From positions 1 to 64,000 of the forward strand of contig JBCBWU010000010.1 in the NCBI GenBank assembly GCA_039816955.1: a stretch of 64,000 nt of DNA, read 5' to 3'. The notes beneath the pieces are model-generated. The model searched no databases. It was not told the DNA's origin and worked only from the letters and a program-made list of their open reading frames with translations. Numbering within the stretch: position 1 is the first letter of the stretch; every line of letters starts with the position of its first letter. A program made the translations under genes and the position numbers. Source of the DNA: Lewinella sp039816955 (lineage in GTDB: Bacteria > Bacteroidota > Bacteroidia > Chitinophagales > Saprospiraceae). Below, in pieces: positions 43,008 through 50,877 of this stretch.

Positions 43008-44609
43008 ATGAAAAAAAATCTAACTTCACTCTTACTTGCCTTCGCCCCTATTCTTCTTTTTGCGCAAGCAAATAATTTCTATTCTACTGATAAGATTCAG
43101 GAAATTCGCATTGAATTTGAAGCGGATAACTGGAAATACCTACTAGATTCTCTGCGTTTCAATGGAGAAGAACTACTGAATGGTACTGTCACTATCAATG
43201 GTGCAGCAGCAATGGAAGATGCAGGAGTACGCTACCGGGATGGACGCTCCTTTACACCCAATGGTAAGCGGAACGGAATCTACATCGATCTAGGGGAGAA
43301 CAGCCTCGGAGACTACAAGGCACTCGATTTATCAAGTGCGTTACGCGATCCTTCGCTAGTGCGAGAAGTATTGGCCAGCGAGATAGCTAGAACTTACTTT
43401 AATGCACCACAGGCTAATTATGCTAAGGTATTTATCAATGACGATTATTACGGCCTTTTTGTGAATAAGGAAGCGGTAAGTAGTGGATACCTCAAACGCG
43501 TATTCGGCAGTGAAAGTGGGGGTCTCGTCATGCCGCAGTCAGACCCTAGCGAAGTAGTTCCTGCGGGTTGCAAAAAAAAGGTTTACGGCTCTCTTCAGTA
43601 CGAGGAAGCAGATGCGTGTAACGAAAACAATTGGATTGTCCTGCAAGGCGATCTTAGCTCGGTTAGCAACTTAGCTGGGGCACTCGCCAGTGGCAACTCA
43701 TCATCTATCGCCAAATCACTGGATGTTGATGCGGCACTTTGGATGCTTGCTTATAACAATGTGCTGGTGAACCTAAACGCTTATACCGGACAGTACGCCA
43801 ACAATTATTACCTCTACCAGGCAGATAATGGCATGATTTCACCAATTTTGGGGGATCTCAACCTAGCCTTTGGAAGCTTTAAAAACACGGGTGAAGGTGC
43901 ATCAGATCTGAGCACCCCAGCCTTGCTCACCCTAAACCCAAGCTTGCACCGCGGCAATGAGCAACGACCACTCATTAGCGCCTTGTTGAGTGATGACCTT
44001 CACTACAAGCAATACCTGGCCAATATGCGCCTGATCCTGGTAGAATGGGTGTTGAGTGGGAAATTGGAAAACCGCGCTAAAGCCTTGCAGACGATGCTGG
44101 CAGAAGCTCGCCAAGAAGACGGAGGTCAATACTACACTGCCGTAGAATTTGGGCAAAGCCTGGAGGAGACCATCGGACGCCGCAGTCGTATTCCTGGTTT
44201 GGTGGCCTTTATGAACCGCCGGGCCAGCTTTTTACAGGGTACAGAAGTGTACACGCTGCTTCCTCCCGAGGTGAGTGAATTGGAGGTGGAAGGCCGGGAA
44301 CGATTTTCCAGCACGCAGCTGGACGAGTTCCGGATTCACGCCAAAATCGACGGTTATGCAAAAAATGTGTATCTACACTACCGCTTAACGGGGCAGAAAG
44401 ACTTTCAGGTAACCAGCATGTTGGATGATGGTAACCATTACGATAAAGAAGCCGGTGATACCATTTTCGGTGCCGTGGTCAAGCCTAATGCCGGTGAACA
44501 AGGAATCGAGTATTACATCATGGTAGAAAACGCCAAGACCGTTAGTTACAGCCCTAGCCACTACAATTTTGAACGCTACAGCACTACTCTTCGCGAGGTG
44601 AACAAGTAG
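43008..44609 (+). CDS. Secreted CotH-family protein, degenerate catalytic motifs
   Basis: A 533-residue protein with signal peptide (MKKNLTSLLLAFAPILLFAQ) and the CotH kinase fold: KIQEIRIEFEADNWKYLLDSL, then ALRDPSLVREVLASEIARTY, then NYAKVFINDDYYGLFVNKEAV. Compared with its tandem paralogue, the nucleotide-site segment GVRYRDGRSF replaces GVRYKGNSSY. The catalytic motif reads NLNAYTGQYANN (Asn257 in place of Asp, NN for HN). The metal motif is GDLN (282-285) rather than WDMN. It may therefore be an inactive kinase. The last 110 residues form a beta domain (ERFSSTQLDEFRIHAKID...). The next gene begins 20 bases later, so they are one operon. Confidence 0.85.
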   Translation: MKKNLTSLLLAFAPILLFAQANNFYSTDKIQEIRIEFEADNWKYLLDSLRFNGEELLNGTVTINGAAAMEDAGVRYRDGRSFTPNGKRNGIYIDLGENSLGDYKALDLSSALRDPSLVREVLASEIARTYFNAPQANYAKVFINDDYYGLFVNKEAVSSGYLKRVFGSESGGLVMPQSDPSEVVPAGCKKKVYGSLQYEEADACNENNWIVLQGDLSSVSNLAGALASGNSSSIAKSLDVDAALWMLAYNNVLVNLNAYTGQYANNYYLYQADNGMISPILGDLNLAFGSFKNTGEGASDLSTPALLTLNPSLHRGNEQRPLISALLSDDLHYKQYLANMRLILVEWVLSGKLENRAKALQTMLAEARQEDGGQYYTAVEFGQSLEETIGRRSRIPGLVAFMNRRASFLQGTEVYTLLPPEVSELEVEGRERFSSTQLDEFRIHAKIDGYAKNVYLHYRLTGQKDFQVTSMLDDGNHYDKEAGDTIFGAVVKPNAGEQGIEYYIMVENAKTVSYSPSHYNFERYSTTLREVNK

Positions 44610-44629
44610 CAGAGTCTAAATCAGTTGTC

Positions 44630-46198
44630 ATGAATCGCTTTTTCCTGTTTATTGGTGTGCTGTTGCTATGCGGCTCCGTCCAGGCCCAGAAGGACCTCTA
44701 CGACCTGGAACATCTAGTGGAAATAAAACTGGAGTTTGAAGAATCTAATTGGCATTACCTGCTCGATTCACTAAAAGAACGGGGCCAAGATGAGCGACTC
44801 GTTGCGGACGTGTCCGTAGATGGGACAGAATACCCGCAGTCAGGCGTACGCTACAAGGGGAATAGTTCGTATTTCAATGTAAGAAATGCCGGAGGCCGAA
44901 AGCTCCCCTTCAATATCAAAGTTGACTTTGTCAATAAGAAGACGCGCCTACCCGGTGGATTCGTTACCCTGAAGTTGTCTAATGTCTTTCGTGACCCCAG
45001 CTTCATGCGCGAAGTCCTCTCCTATGAGGTAGCGAGGAAGTATATGCCAGCACCTCACGCCAACTACGCTAAGGTGTACGTAAACGATGAATACCTGGGG
45101 CTGTATAATCTGTCAGAATCAGTGGATGATGACTTTCTCAAAGAATACTACGGCGACGACAATGGTGTATTTTTCAAGTGCGATCCCGACTGGCACAACC
45201 GTACTCCGACTAGCTGTAAAACCGGCAATAATGCTAGCTTGGAATATTTGGGCCAAGACTCAGTTTGTTACTACGCCCTGTATGAACTCAAGTCAAAAAA
45301 GGGTGGCTGGGCCGAATTGCTGGCACTTACAGAAGTGATCAACCAATACCCGCAGCGCCTAGAGCAGATGATGAATATCAACGAAGTGCTCTGGATGCTG
45401 GCCTACGATAATGTGTTGGTCAACTTAGATAGCTATCTCGGACGATTGTGCCATAATTATTATCTATACCAGGACGAAGCCAATATCTGGCATCCGGTGG
45501 TTTGGGATATGAACCTCAGCTTTGGTGGTTTCCGCTATACTGGACTCGGAGCTCCCTTAAGCAATGAGAGCATGCAGGAGATGAGTATGTTTCTCCACTA
45601 TAAGGAAGATAATATGCAGCGACCATTACTTGTACAACTGCTCAAAGACAATCATTTCCGTAAGATTTACCTGGCCCAGATCAAAACGATCGTGGAAGAA
45701 AATTTCAGTAATGGTTGGTACAAAGAAAAGGCGGCCGAAATTCAAGCGCTGATCGGTGATGAAGTAGCTGCTGACCCCAATCGCTTGTATGACTTAGCGC
45801 TCTACGAGAAAAACTTCGACGAAACCGTTCAGATTGACAATTCTCGAATCATCGGCATTACAGAGTTAATGGATCAGCGTGCTAGCCATTTGCTGTCGCA
45901 CCCACTGATGCAAAAGGAGCAACCCAGCATAGCGGAAGTTAAACACCAAGTCATTGGCGATAATGCGAACATTACTGCCCAAGTGGAAGTAGCAGATGCT
46001 GTATGGCTGTACCACCGCCGTAACGCTGATAGTCCCTGGCAGCGCCAACCCATGGCCGCTAATGATAATGATGCCTGGATGGCGCAAATTCCGCTCAGTG
46101 AAGACGTACAATACTACGTAGTAGCGGAGAACAAATACATTGCTGCGCTCTCACCAGCACGCGCGGCGAAAGAGTTCTACGAGATTAAGGCGAAGTAA
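44630..46198 (+). CDS. Secreted CotH-family protein kinase-like protein
   Basis: A 522-residue protein with signal peptide (MNRFFLFIGVLLLCGSVQAQ). The CotH motifs are intact: SGVRYKGNSSY (72-81), VFRDPSFMREVLSYEVARKY, NYAKVYVNDEYLGLYNLSE, NLDSYLGRLCHNYYLYQD with catalytic Asp267 and HN 275-276, and VVWDMNLSFGG (metal Asp293). CotH in Bacillus phosphorylates spore-coat proteins. Secreted bacterial homologues are widespread but mostly uncharacterised. It follows its degenerate paralogue by 20 bases. The C-terminal beta domain may bind surface glycans or proteins. Confidence 0.88.
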   Translation: MNRFFLFIGVLLLCGSVQAQKDLYDLEHLVEIKLEFEESNWHYLLDSLKERGQDERLVADVSVDGTEYPQSGVRYKGNSSYFNVRNAGGRKLPFNIKVDFVNKKTRLPGGFVTLKLSNVFRDPSFMREVLSYEVARKYMPAPHANYAKVYVNDEYLGLYNLSESVDDDFLKEYYGDDNGVFFKCDPDWHNRTPTSCKTGNNASLEYLGQDSVCYYALYELKSKKGGWAELLALTEVINQYPQRLEQMMNINEVLWMLAYDNVLVNLDSYLGRLCHNYYLYQDEANIWHPVVWDMNLSFGGFRYTGLGAPLSNESMQEMSMFLHYKEDNMQRPLLVQLLKDNHFRKIYLAQIKTIVEENFSNGWYKEKAAEIQALIGDEVAADPNRLYDLALYEKNFDETVQIDNSRIIGITELMDQRASHLLSHPLMQKEQPSIAEVKHQVIGDNANITAQVEVADAVWLYHRRNADSPWQRQPMAANDNDAWMAQIPLSEDVQYYVVAENKYIAALSPARAAKEFYEIKAK

Positions 46199-46305
46199 TC
46201 TAATTCGCAAATCGTAATTGCAATGGCAATCAAAATGTCAATAAGGACGCATTGATATTTTGGTTGCCATTGCTGTTTTGATTCTAAACTTTCTCCCCCC
46301 CCAAT

Positions 46306-47289
46306 ATGGCTATCAGCTACCAGCACAACTATCCGGGACCTCCCTGGTACCAATTCAATGGACACCTGCAAACTATTTTCGCTGCTTTCGGTGGTCCCGA
46401 GGTAAATTACCGCCGCGAACGGCTGGAGCTAGACGATGGTGACTTTCTGGATATTGATTGGCTCCAACAACAGCAAGCTGCCAACAACCTGGTAATACTC
46501 ACCCACGGCCTGGAAGGAAATTCCCAACGCCCTTACATTCGCTCAGCGGCTCGCTTCTTTCACGAACGCGGCTGGGACGTCATCGCCTGGAATTGCCGCT
46601 CCTGCAGTGGCGAAATGAATCGCACCCTGCGCCTGTACCATCATGGTGAAATTGGCGATATCCATACCGTTACTACTCATGCTTTAGACCAGGGGCAGTA
46701 TCAGCAAGTGGTTTTCGTGGGTTATAGCATGGGCGGGGCTATGCTCACCAAATACCTCTCGGTGCACCACCAAACGCTTCCGGATGCGGTGCTGGGCGGA
46801 ATCGCTTTCTCTTCCCCCTTTGACCTAGCAGCGGGCGTAGATGCCCTGGAACTCCCCGGCAATGGCATTTATAAAAAACGCTTCCTAAGGCAACTGGGGG
46901 GTAAACTTCAGGAAAAAGCTAAGCGATTTCCAGGGGTTATTGATATCACCAAACTAGAGCGTGTCAAGACCTGGCGCGACTTTGACGAGTGGTTCACTGC
47001 TCCCCTACTCCAACTCTCTTCCGCTAAAGAGTTCTACTACATGGCCTCCGCAAAAAACTTTGTGAGTACCCTCAATCGTCCCGTCTTGGCCGTTAACGCC
47101 CTGAACGACCCCATCATTACCGACGATTGCCTGCCCCTAGCAGAAGCTCCGAACCACCCGTTCCTGCAGCTCGAAATCACGGAAGAAGGCGGCCACGTAG
47201 GCTACCAAATGCGAGGCCAAAAAGGAAGCAACTGGATGAACCTGCGCGCCTGGGAGGAGATTGGGAAGTGGATGGGGAATGGGTTATAA
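46306..47289 (+). CDS. Alpha/beta hydrolase, YheT family
   Basis: A 327-residue cytoplasmic hydrolase (YheT/ABHD1-like). The hydrolase elements are LVILTHGLEGNSQRPYIRSAARFF (oxyanion region), WDVIAWNCRSCSGEMN, the nucleophile elbow VVFVGYSMGGAMLTKYL (Ser), an acid in LNDPIITDDCLP, and a histidine in EEGGHVGYQM. The N-terminal PGPPWYQFNGHLQTIFAAFG is typical of the group. Homologues act on lipid or ester substrates; the exact substrate is unknown. The spacer after the stop is filled by hexamer repeats. Confidence 0.9.
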   Translation: MAISYQHNYPGPPWYQFNGHLQTIFAAFGGPEVNYRRERLELDDGDFLDIDWLQQQQAANNLVILTHGLEGNSQRPYIRSAARFFHERGWDVIAWNCRSCSGEMNRTLRLYHHGEIGDIHTVTTHALDQGQYQQVVFVGYSMGGAMLTKYLSVHHQTLPDAVLGGIAFSSPFDLAAGVDALELPGNGIYKKRFLRQLGGKLQEKAKRFPGVIDITKLERVKTWRDFDEWFTAPLLQLSSAKEFYYMASAKNFVSTLNRPVLAVNALNDPIITDDCLPLAEAPNHPFLQLEITEEGGHVGYQMRGQKGSNWMNLRAWEEIGKWMGNGL

Positions 47290-47598
47290 TTAGAATTACA
47301 ATTAGAGTTAGAGTTAGAATGAGAATATCATAGGTATACTGAGGCTTATAGAGTACACGAAAAAGTAGTAGTTAGAGTGAAAGTAAAAATGAAAATCAAA
47401 TGAATTAGAGTTAGAGCGATCCGACTGCACTGAAGTTTCGTCGGACGATGAAATTAGCACCAGAATTTTTAGAGTTGGAATTACTCAAAAACGAGCATTC
47501 TAACTCTAATTCCCCCGTCCGACGAAGCCGTGGCGTAGTAGGATTACTCTAATTCTTATTCTAACTCTAATTCTAACTCTAATTCTAACTCTAATTCA
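47287..47598. repeat. Large inverted hexamer-repeat cluster with nested inverted repeat
   Basis: On the plus strand 47287-47327 and parts of 47367-47420 consist of TTAGAA/GTTAGA units, and 47495-47514 and 47544-47598 of complementary TTCTAA/CTCTAA units. A perfect 11-bp inverted repeat, TTCGTCGGACG (47437-47447) and CGTCCGACGAA (47516-47526), is nested inside. The cluster fills the gap between two convergent genes. Confidence 0.75.
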
Positions 47599-47604
47599 CC
47601 CACT

Positions 47605-48933
47605 CTACCGCTTCTTCTTCCGGCGCTTACGCCGGTTAGCCTTAGTACGCCCCCTTTGTTCTTGTAATTGCCTGCGATTGAGTGCTACCTTGGTGTTCTT
47701 CTTCTTTTTCTCGTGGAAAGCACCTGCCTTTTTAGTAGCTAGCTTAACGCGCACATTAGGGACCCGTAAATTGGGCATCTCTTCGGGAATCAGCTCTTCG
47801 GAAACGGCTACTTCTTTGGGGAATGGAAGGCGGCTAACCGTTTTTTGCATCATCTCCTCAGCGGCGGCCAGATACGCTTCTTCTTCATTTCTGACCATCG
47901 TAATGGAAGCCCCCTCTTTATCAGCACGTCCGGTACGGCCAATACGGTGGATATAGTCTTCTGAGGCCTCTGGCATATCAAGGTTAATCACGTGGGAGAC
48001 ATCGCTGATATCCATACCACGGGAAATAAGGTCGGTAGCAATGAGGATGCGGTGCTCGCCACTATCGAATTGGCGCAAGCGCTCAAAGCGGTAGTTTTGG
48101 CTTTTATTAGCGTGGATCACCCCTACCCTTTCGCCGAATTGCGGCTCAAGCTGCTCGTAAGCGAGATCAGCCAGGCGTTTACTGGGAGCGAAAACCAGGG
48201 CTCGTTTAAAGATTTCAGCATCTTGTAGAATGTGCGCCAAGAGATTGAGTTTGGTGCGGTAATTGGGCACCAGATAAACCGCCTGATCAATATTTTCTAG
48301 TGGTGTTCCGGTAGGAGCCGCCTCGATCTGGACCGGAAAATTGAAGCTGTCCTCAATCACGATTTGTACTTCTTCGGTCATGGTGGCCGAGAAAAGTAAA
48401 TTTTGCCGCTTGGCAGGAAGCAGGTCTATAATTTTAGTGAGCTGCGGCCGGAAACCCAGCGCCAGAAGCTCGTCCACTTCATCAAGAATCAAGTTGCGGA
48501 TAGCCTTGGGGCGAAACGAGCCCGCCAACAGTAGATCGTAAACCCGGCCTGGGGTTCCTACCAAAATATCTAGCCCGTCCTCCACCGCCGCTTGATGGCG
48601 TTTAAGATTAACTCCGCCGTACACTCCCACAGCCACAATATTCTGATAGGTAGTAATCCGATTAATCTCACCAACTACCTGCTCTACCAATTCTCTGGTT
48701 GGTACCAAAACCAATATCTGTGGAAGGGGATCCTTGCGAAACTTCCACTGACGGACAACCGGCAGCAAGTATGCCAGCGTCTTTCCGGTACCCGTCTGGG
48801 CAATTCCTACCACATCTTTACCGGACATAATGACGGAAAAGGCCCGTTCCTGGATAACGGTAGGCGTTTCCAGACCTGCTTCAGCTAATGCTTTGAGCTG
48901 CGCATTGTGTAGATTAAAATCTTCGAATTTCAC
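47605..48933 (-). CDS. DEAD-box RNA helicase
   Basis: The 442-residue helicase has the Q motif (TPTVIQERAF), Walker A (GIAQTGTGKTLAYLLPV), motif Ia (PTRELVEQV), motif II as LDEVDELLALGF (DEVD, where the family usually has DEAD), SAT (LLFSATM), and motif VI (YIHRIGRTGRADK). The C-terminal tail is very basic (AFHEKKKKNTKVALNRRQ...). It should remodel structured RNA, for instance in ribosome assembly or cold adaptation. The start codon is GTG at 48933, and the promoter element TACCTTTG sits 5-12 bases upstream, so the mRNA may be leaderless. Confidence 0.93.
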   Translation of the reverse strand: MKFEDFNLHNAQLKALAEAGLETPTVIQERAFSVIMSGKDVVGIAQTGTGKTLAYLLPVVRQWKFRKDPLPQILVLVPTRELVEQVVGEINRITTYQNIVAVGVYGGVNLKRHQAAVEDGLDILVGTPGRVYDLLLAGSFRPKAIRNLILDEVDELLALGFRPQLTKIIDLLPAKRQNLLFSATMTEEVQIVIEDSFNFPVQIEAAPTGTPLENIDQAVYLVPNYRTKLNLLAHILQDAEIFKRALVFAPSKRLADLAYEQLEPQFGERVGVIHANKSQNYRFERLRQFDSGEHRILIATDLISRGMDISDVSHVINLDMPEASEDYIHRIGRTGRADKEGASITMVRNEEEAYLAAAEEMMQKTVSRLPFPKEVAVSEELIPEEMPNLRVPNVRVKLATKKAGAFHEKKKKNTKVALNRRQLQEQRGRTKANRRKRRKKKR

Positions 48934-48937
48934 GGCG

Positions 48938-48945
48938 CAAAGGTA
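48938..48945 (-). promoter_or_regulatory. -7 promoter element of the helicase gene
   Basis: The minus strand reads TACCTTTG, a full match to TAnnTTTG, ending four bases before the GTG start. No -33 TTG is evident. The geometry implies a leaderless transcript or a later start. Confidence 0.5.
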
Positions 48946-49148
48946 AGAGAAAATGTATTTTTGCTGGACACGCCAAAAAATTATAGTGAAGTACCGGGCA
49001 CAACGTTCCTAGTACAGGACAGACAAAGTGCTAGCGTATTTCACAGTCAGAGAGGCTGCAGCTTCAAAAGCGTAAAAATCACAAATACGAGCAACCGATC
49101 TGTCGGTCGCAGGCCTTTTATTAAAGATAAAATCCAACTATCTTATTT

Positions 49149-50459
49149 ATGAGAACGAGGAAGTATACCTCCTTTCTACTTTATACCCTAAATACGATTG
49201 CCCTTTTCGCCTTACTCGTATCCTGCTCAGGATCTACTGAAATTGTCTTTACGAGTGGACCAGACGACTCCGGCACCGTTCAACGACTGGTGGATGAGTT
49301 TAATGCCCAGTACGCTGGAGAATTTTATGTCGACTTCCAAGTTAAATCAAGACTGTCCGACGAGTACTACCGTGAATTAGAAAGAGAGTTGAGCAGTGGC
49401 ACCTCCGATATCGACCTACTCAGTGCCGACGTCGTCTGGACGTCCACTTTTGCCGAACAAGGCTGGGTCAAAGATCTCTCTCAACTGCTTTTTACCGAAT
49501 ATCAGGCTAAGGATTTTGTGCCTACAGCTCTTAACTCGGTCAGCTACCGCAATAGCGTTTGGGGAGTCCCCTGGTATACCGACTTGGGCATCCTTTACTA
49601 CCGTAAAGATCTACTACAGAAGTACGGCTATAATAATCCTCCCACTACCTGGGCACAGGTCCGTAGCATTTCTCAGAAGATCCAGAACGATAACTTTATC
49701 AAATACGGTTATTTATTCCAGGGAGGGAACTACGAAGGAGGAGTGGCTAATGCTTGCGAATTCATCTGGAACGCTGGCGGCCAAATCATGCTCAGTGACT
49801 TAACAATGGCTAGTGATGACCCACACATCCCCCTAATGAATATCAATAGCGACGAAGCAATTGATGGCCTGCAAGAAGCAGTATCACTCGTATCCAATGG
49901 GATTGCTCCCGTGGATGTGCATACGCACAAAGAAGGAGAATCGCTCCGGGCCTTTAGAAATGGGGATGCACTATTTATGCGTTCTTGGCCAGGTGTTTAT
50001 ACTCGAATCCTGAATAATGGTTCACAAATTACCGAAGATGCGCTAGGAGTTACCGCCCTACCGGTCAGCAAAAATGGTACTTCTTCTTACAGCTGCCTGG
50101 GCGGTTGGAATCTTATGCTAAGTGCCACTTCTACCGCCGAGGAACAAGAAGCAGCCTGGACCTTTATTCGATTCTTGACCGCTGAGGCTCAACAGCGCAC
50201 CCTAGCTAGGCAAGCAGGGCTTTTACCAACGCTTGGCAACTTGTATAATGATGAGGGACTTCTAGCGGCCGTACCAGCTCTTAGCCTGGCTAAAAAAGTG
50301 ATGCCTAATGCCCGCTTGCGCCCGGTCACCCCATTATACATGGAATATGCGCCGGATATTTCCCAAACCTTTAGTCAAGTGATACAGGGCAAGCTGACCG
50401 CGGTGGCCGCAGTGGAAAGTATGGAAAACCTATTCCAAGAATCTGTATCTCCTCAGTAA
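49149..50459 (+). CDS. Extracellular solute-binding lipoprotein, family 1 (sugar type)
   Basis: A 436-residue protein with a lipoprotein signal (about 26 residues, ending in LLVSCSG). It has the fold of family 1 solute-binding proteins for sugars: IVFTSGPDDSGTVQRLVDEFN, IDLLSADVVWTSTFAEQGWV, YRNSVWGVPWYTDLGILYYRKDLL, GDALFMRSWPGVYTRI and GGWNLMLSATSTAEEQEAAWTFIRFL. These proteins deliver a sugar to a MalFG-type ABC importer. No permease or ATPase lies nearby. A decayed partial copy follows immediately (50530-50769). The ligand is unknown. Confidence 0.9.
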   Translation: MRTRKYTSFLLYTLNTIALFALLVSCSGSTEIVFTSGPDDSGTVQRLVDEFNAQYAGEFYVDFQVKSRLSDEYYRELERELSSGTSDIDLLSADVVWTSTFAEQGWVKDLSQLLFTEYQAKDFVPTALNSVSYRNSVWGVPWYTDLGILYYRKDLLQKYGYNNPPTTWAQVRSISQKIQNDNFIKYGYLFQGGNYEGGVANACEFIWNAGGQIMLSDLTMASDDPHIPLMNINSDEAIDGLQEAVSLVSNGIAPVDVHTHKEGESLRAFRNGDALFMRSWPGVYTRILNNGSQITEDALGVTALPVSKNGTSSYSCLGGWNLMLSATSTAEEQEAAWTFIRFLTAEAQQRTLARQAGLLPTLGNLYNDEGLLAAVPALSLAKKVMPNARLRPVTPLYMEYAPDISQTFSQVIQGKLTAVAAVESMENLFQESVSPQ

Positions 50460-50529
50460 GCTAAAAACTCACCCCGGATGGACCAATTGGACTGCGATTT
50501 TGATGAATTAGTGCCACACTAGTCCCAGT

Positions 50530-50769
50530 GTGTGCACCGTTGGCCCCGTAAGTACCCAATATCTGTATGTGGGCCAAGACTTTTCTTACGGTATCGCCCC
50601 CGCCGATGTCTTCCCCTATCAGGAAGCAGAGTCGCTGGCGGCCTTTAAGATCGGCGATGCCCTTTTCATGCGCTCCTGGCCAGCATTTACAAACCTACAG
50701 CAGCATTTACGGCTCTGCTTACCCAAATGGGTAAAGTCATTTTCTTTATCTTTCGGCTATAGCAGTTAG
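50530..50769 (+). pseudogene. Decayed fragment of a second solute-binding protein
   Basis: The frame contains GIAPADVFPYQEAESLAAFK followed by IGDALFMRSWPA at 50590-50690. These align with GIAPVDVHTHKEGESLRAFR and NGDALFMRSWPG of the adjacent intact gene. The similarity ends abruptly. A neighbouring frame after 50690 reads FTALLTQMG, which may continue the alignment with VTALPVSKNG after a frameshift. The rest of the protein is absent, so this is a remnant of a tandem duplication. Confidence 0.7.
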
Positions 50770-50877
50770 GGCCGTGCATTGGGGCTTCTAAATTTGGTCG
50801 CTTTTATGGATAAGCACTGCCTTAAGCTCTTCAATCCCAGCTTGATATCTGTAGGACTACCATATATAAAACACACC

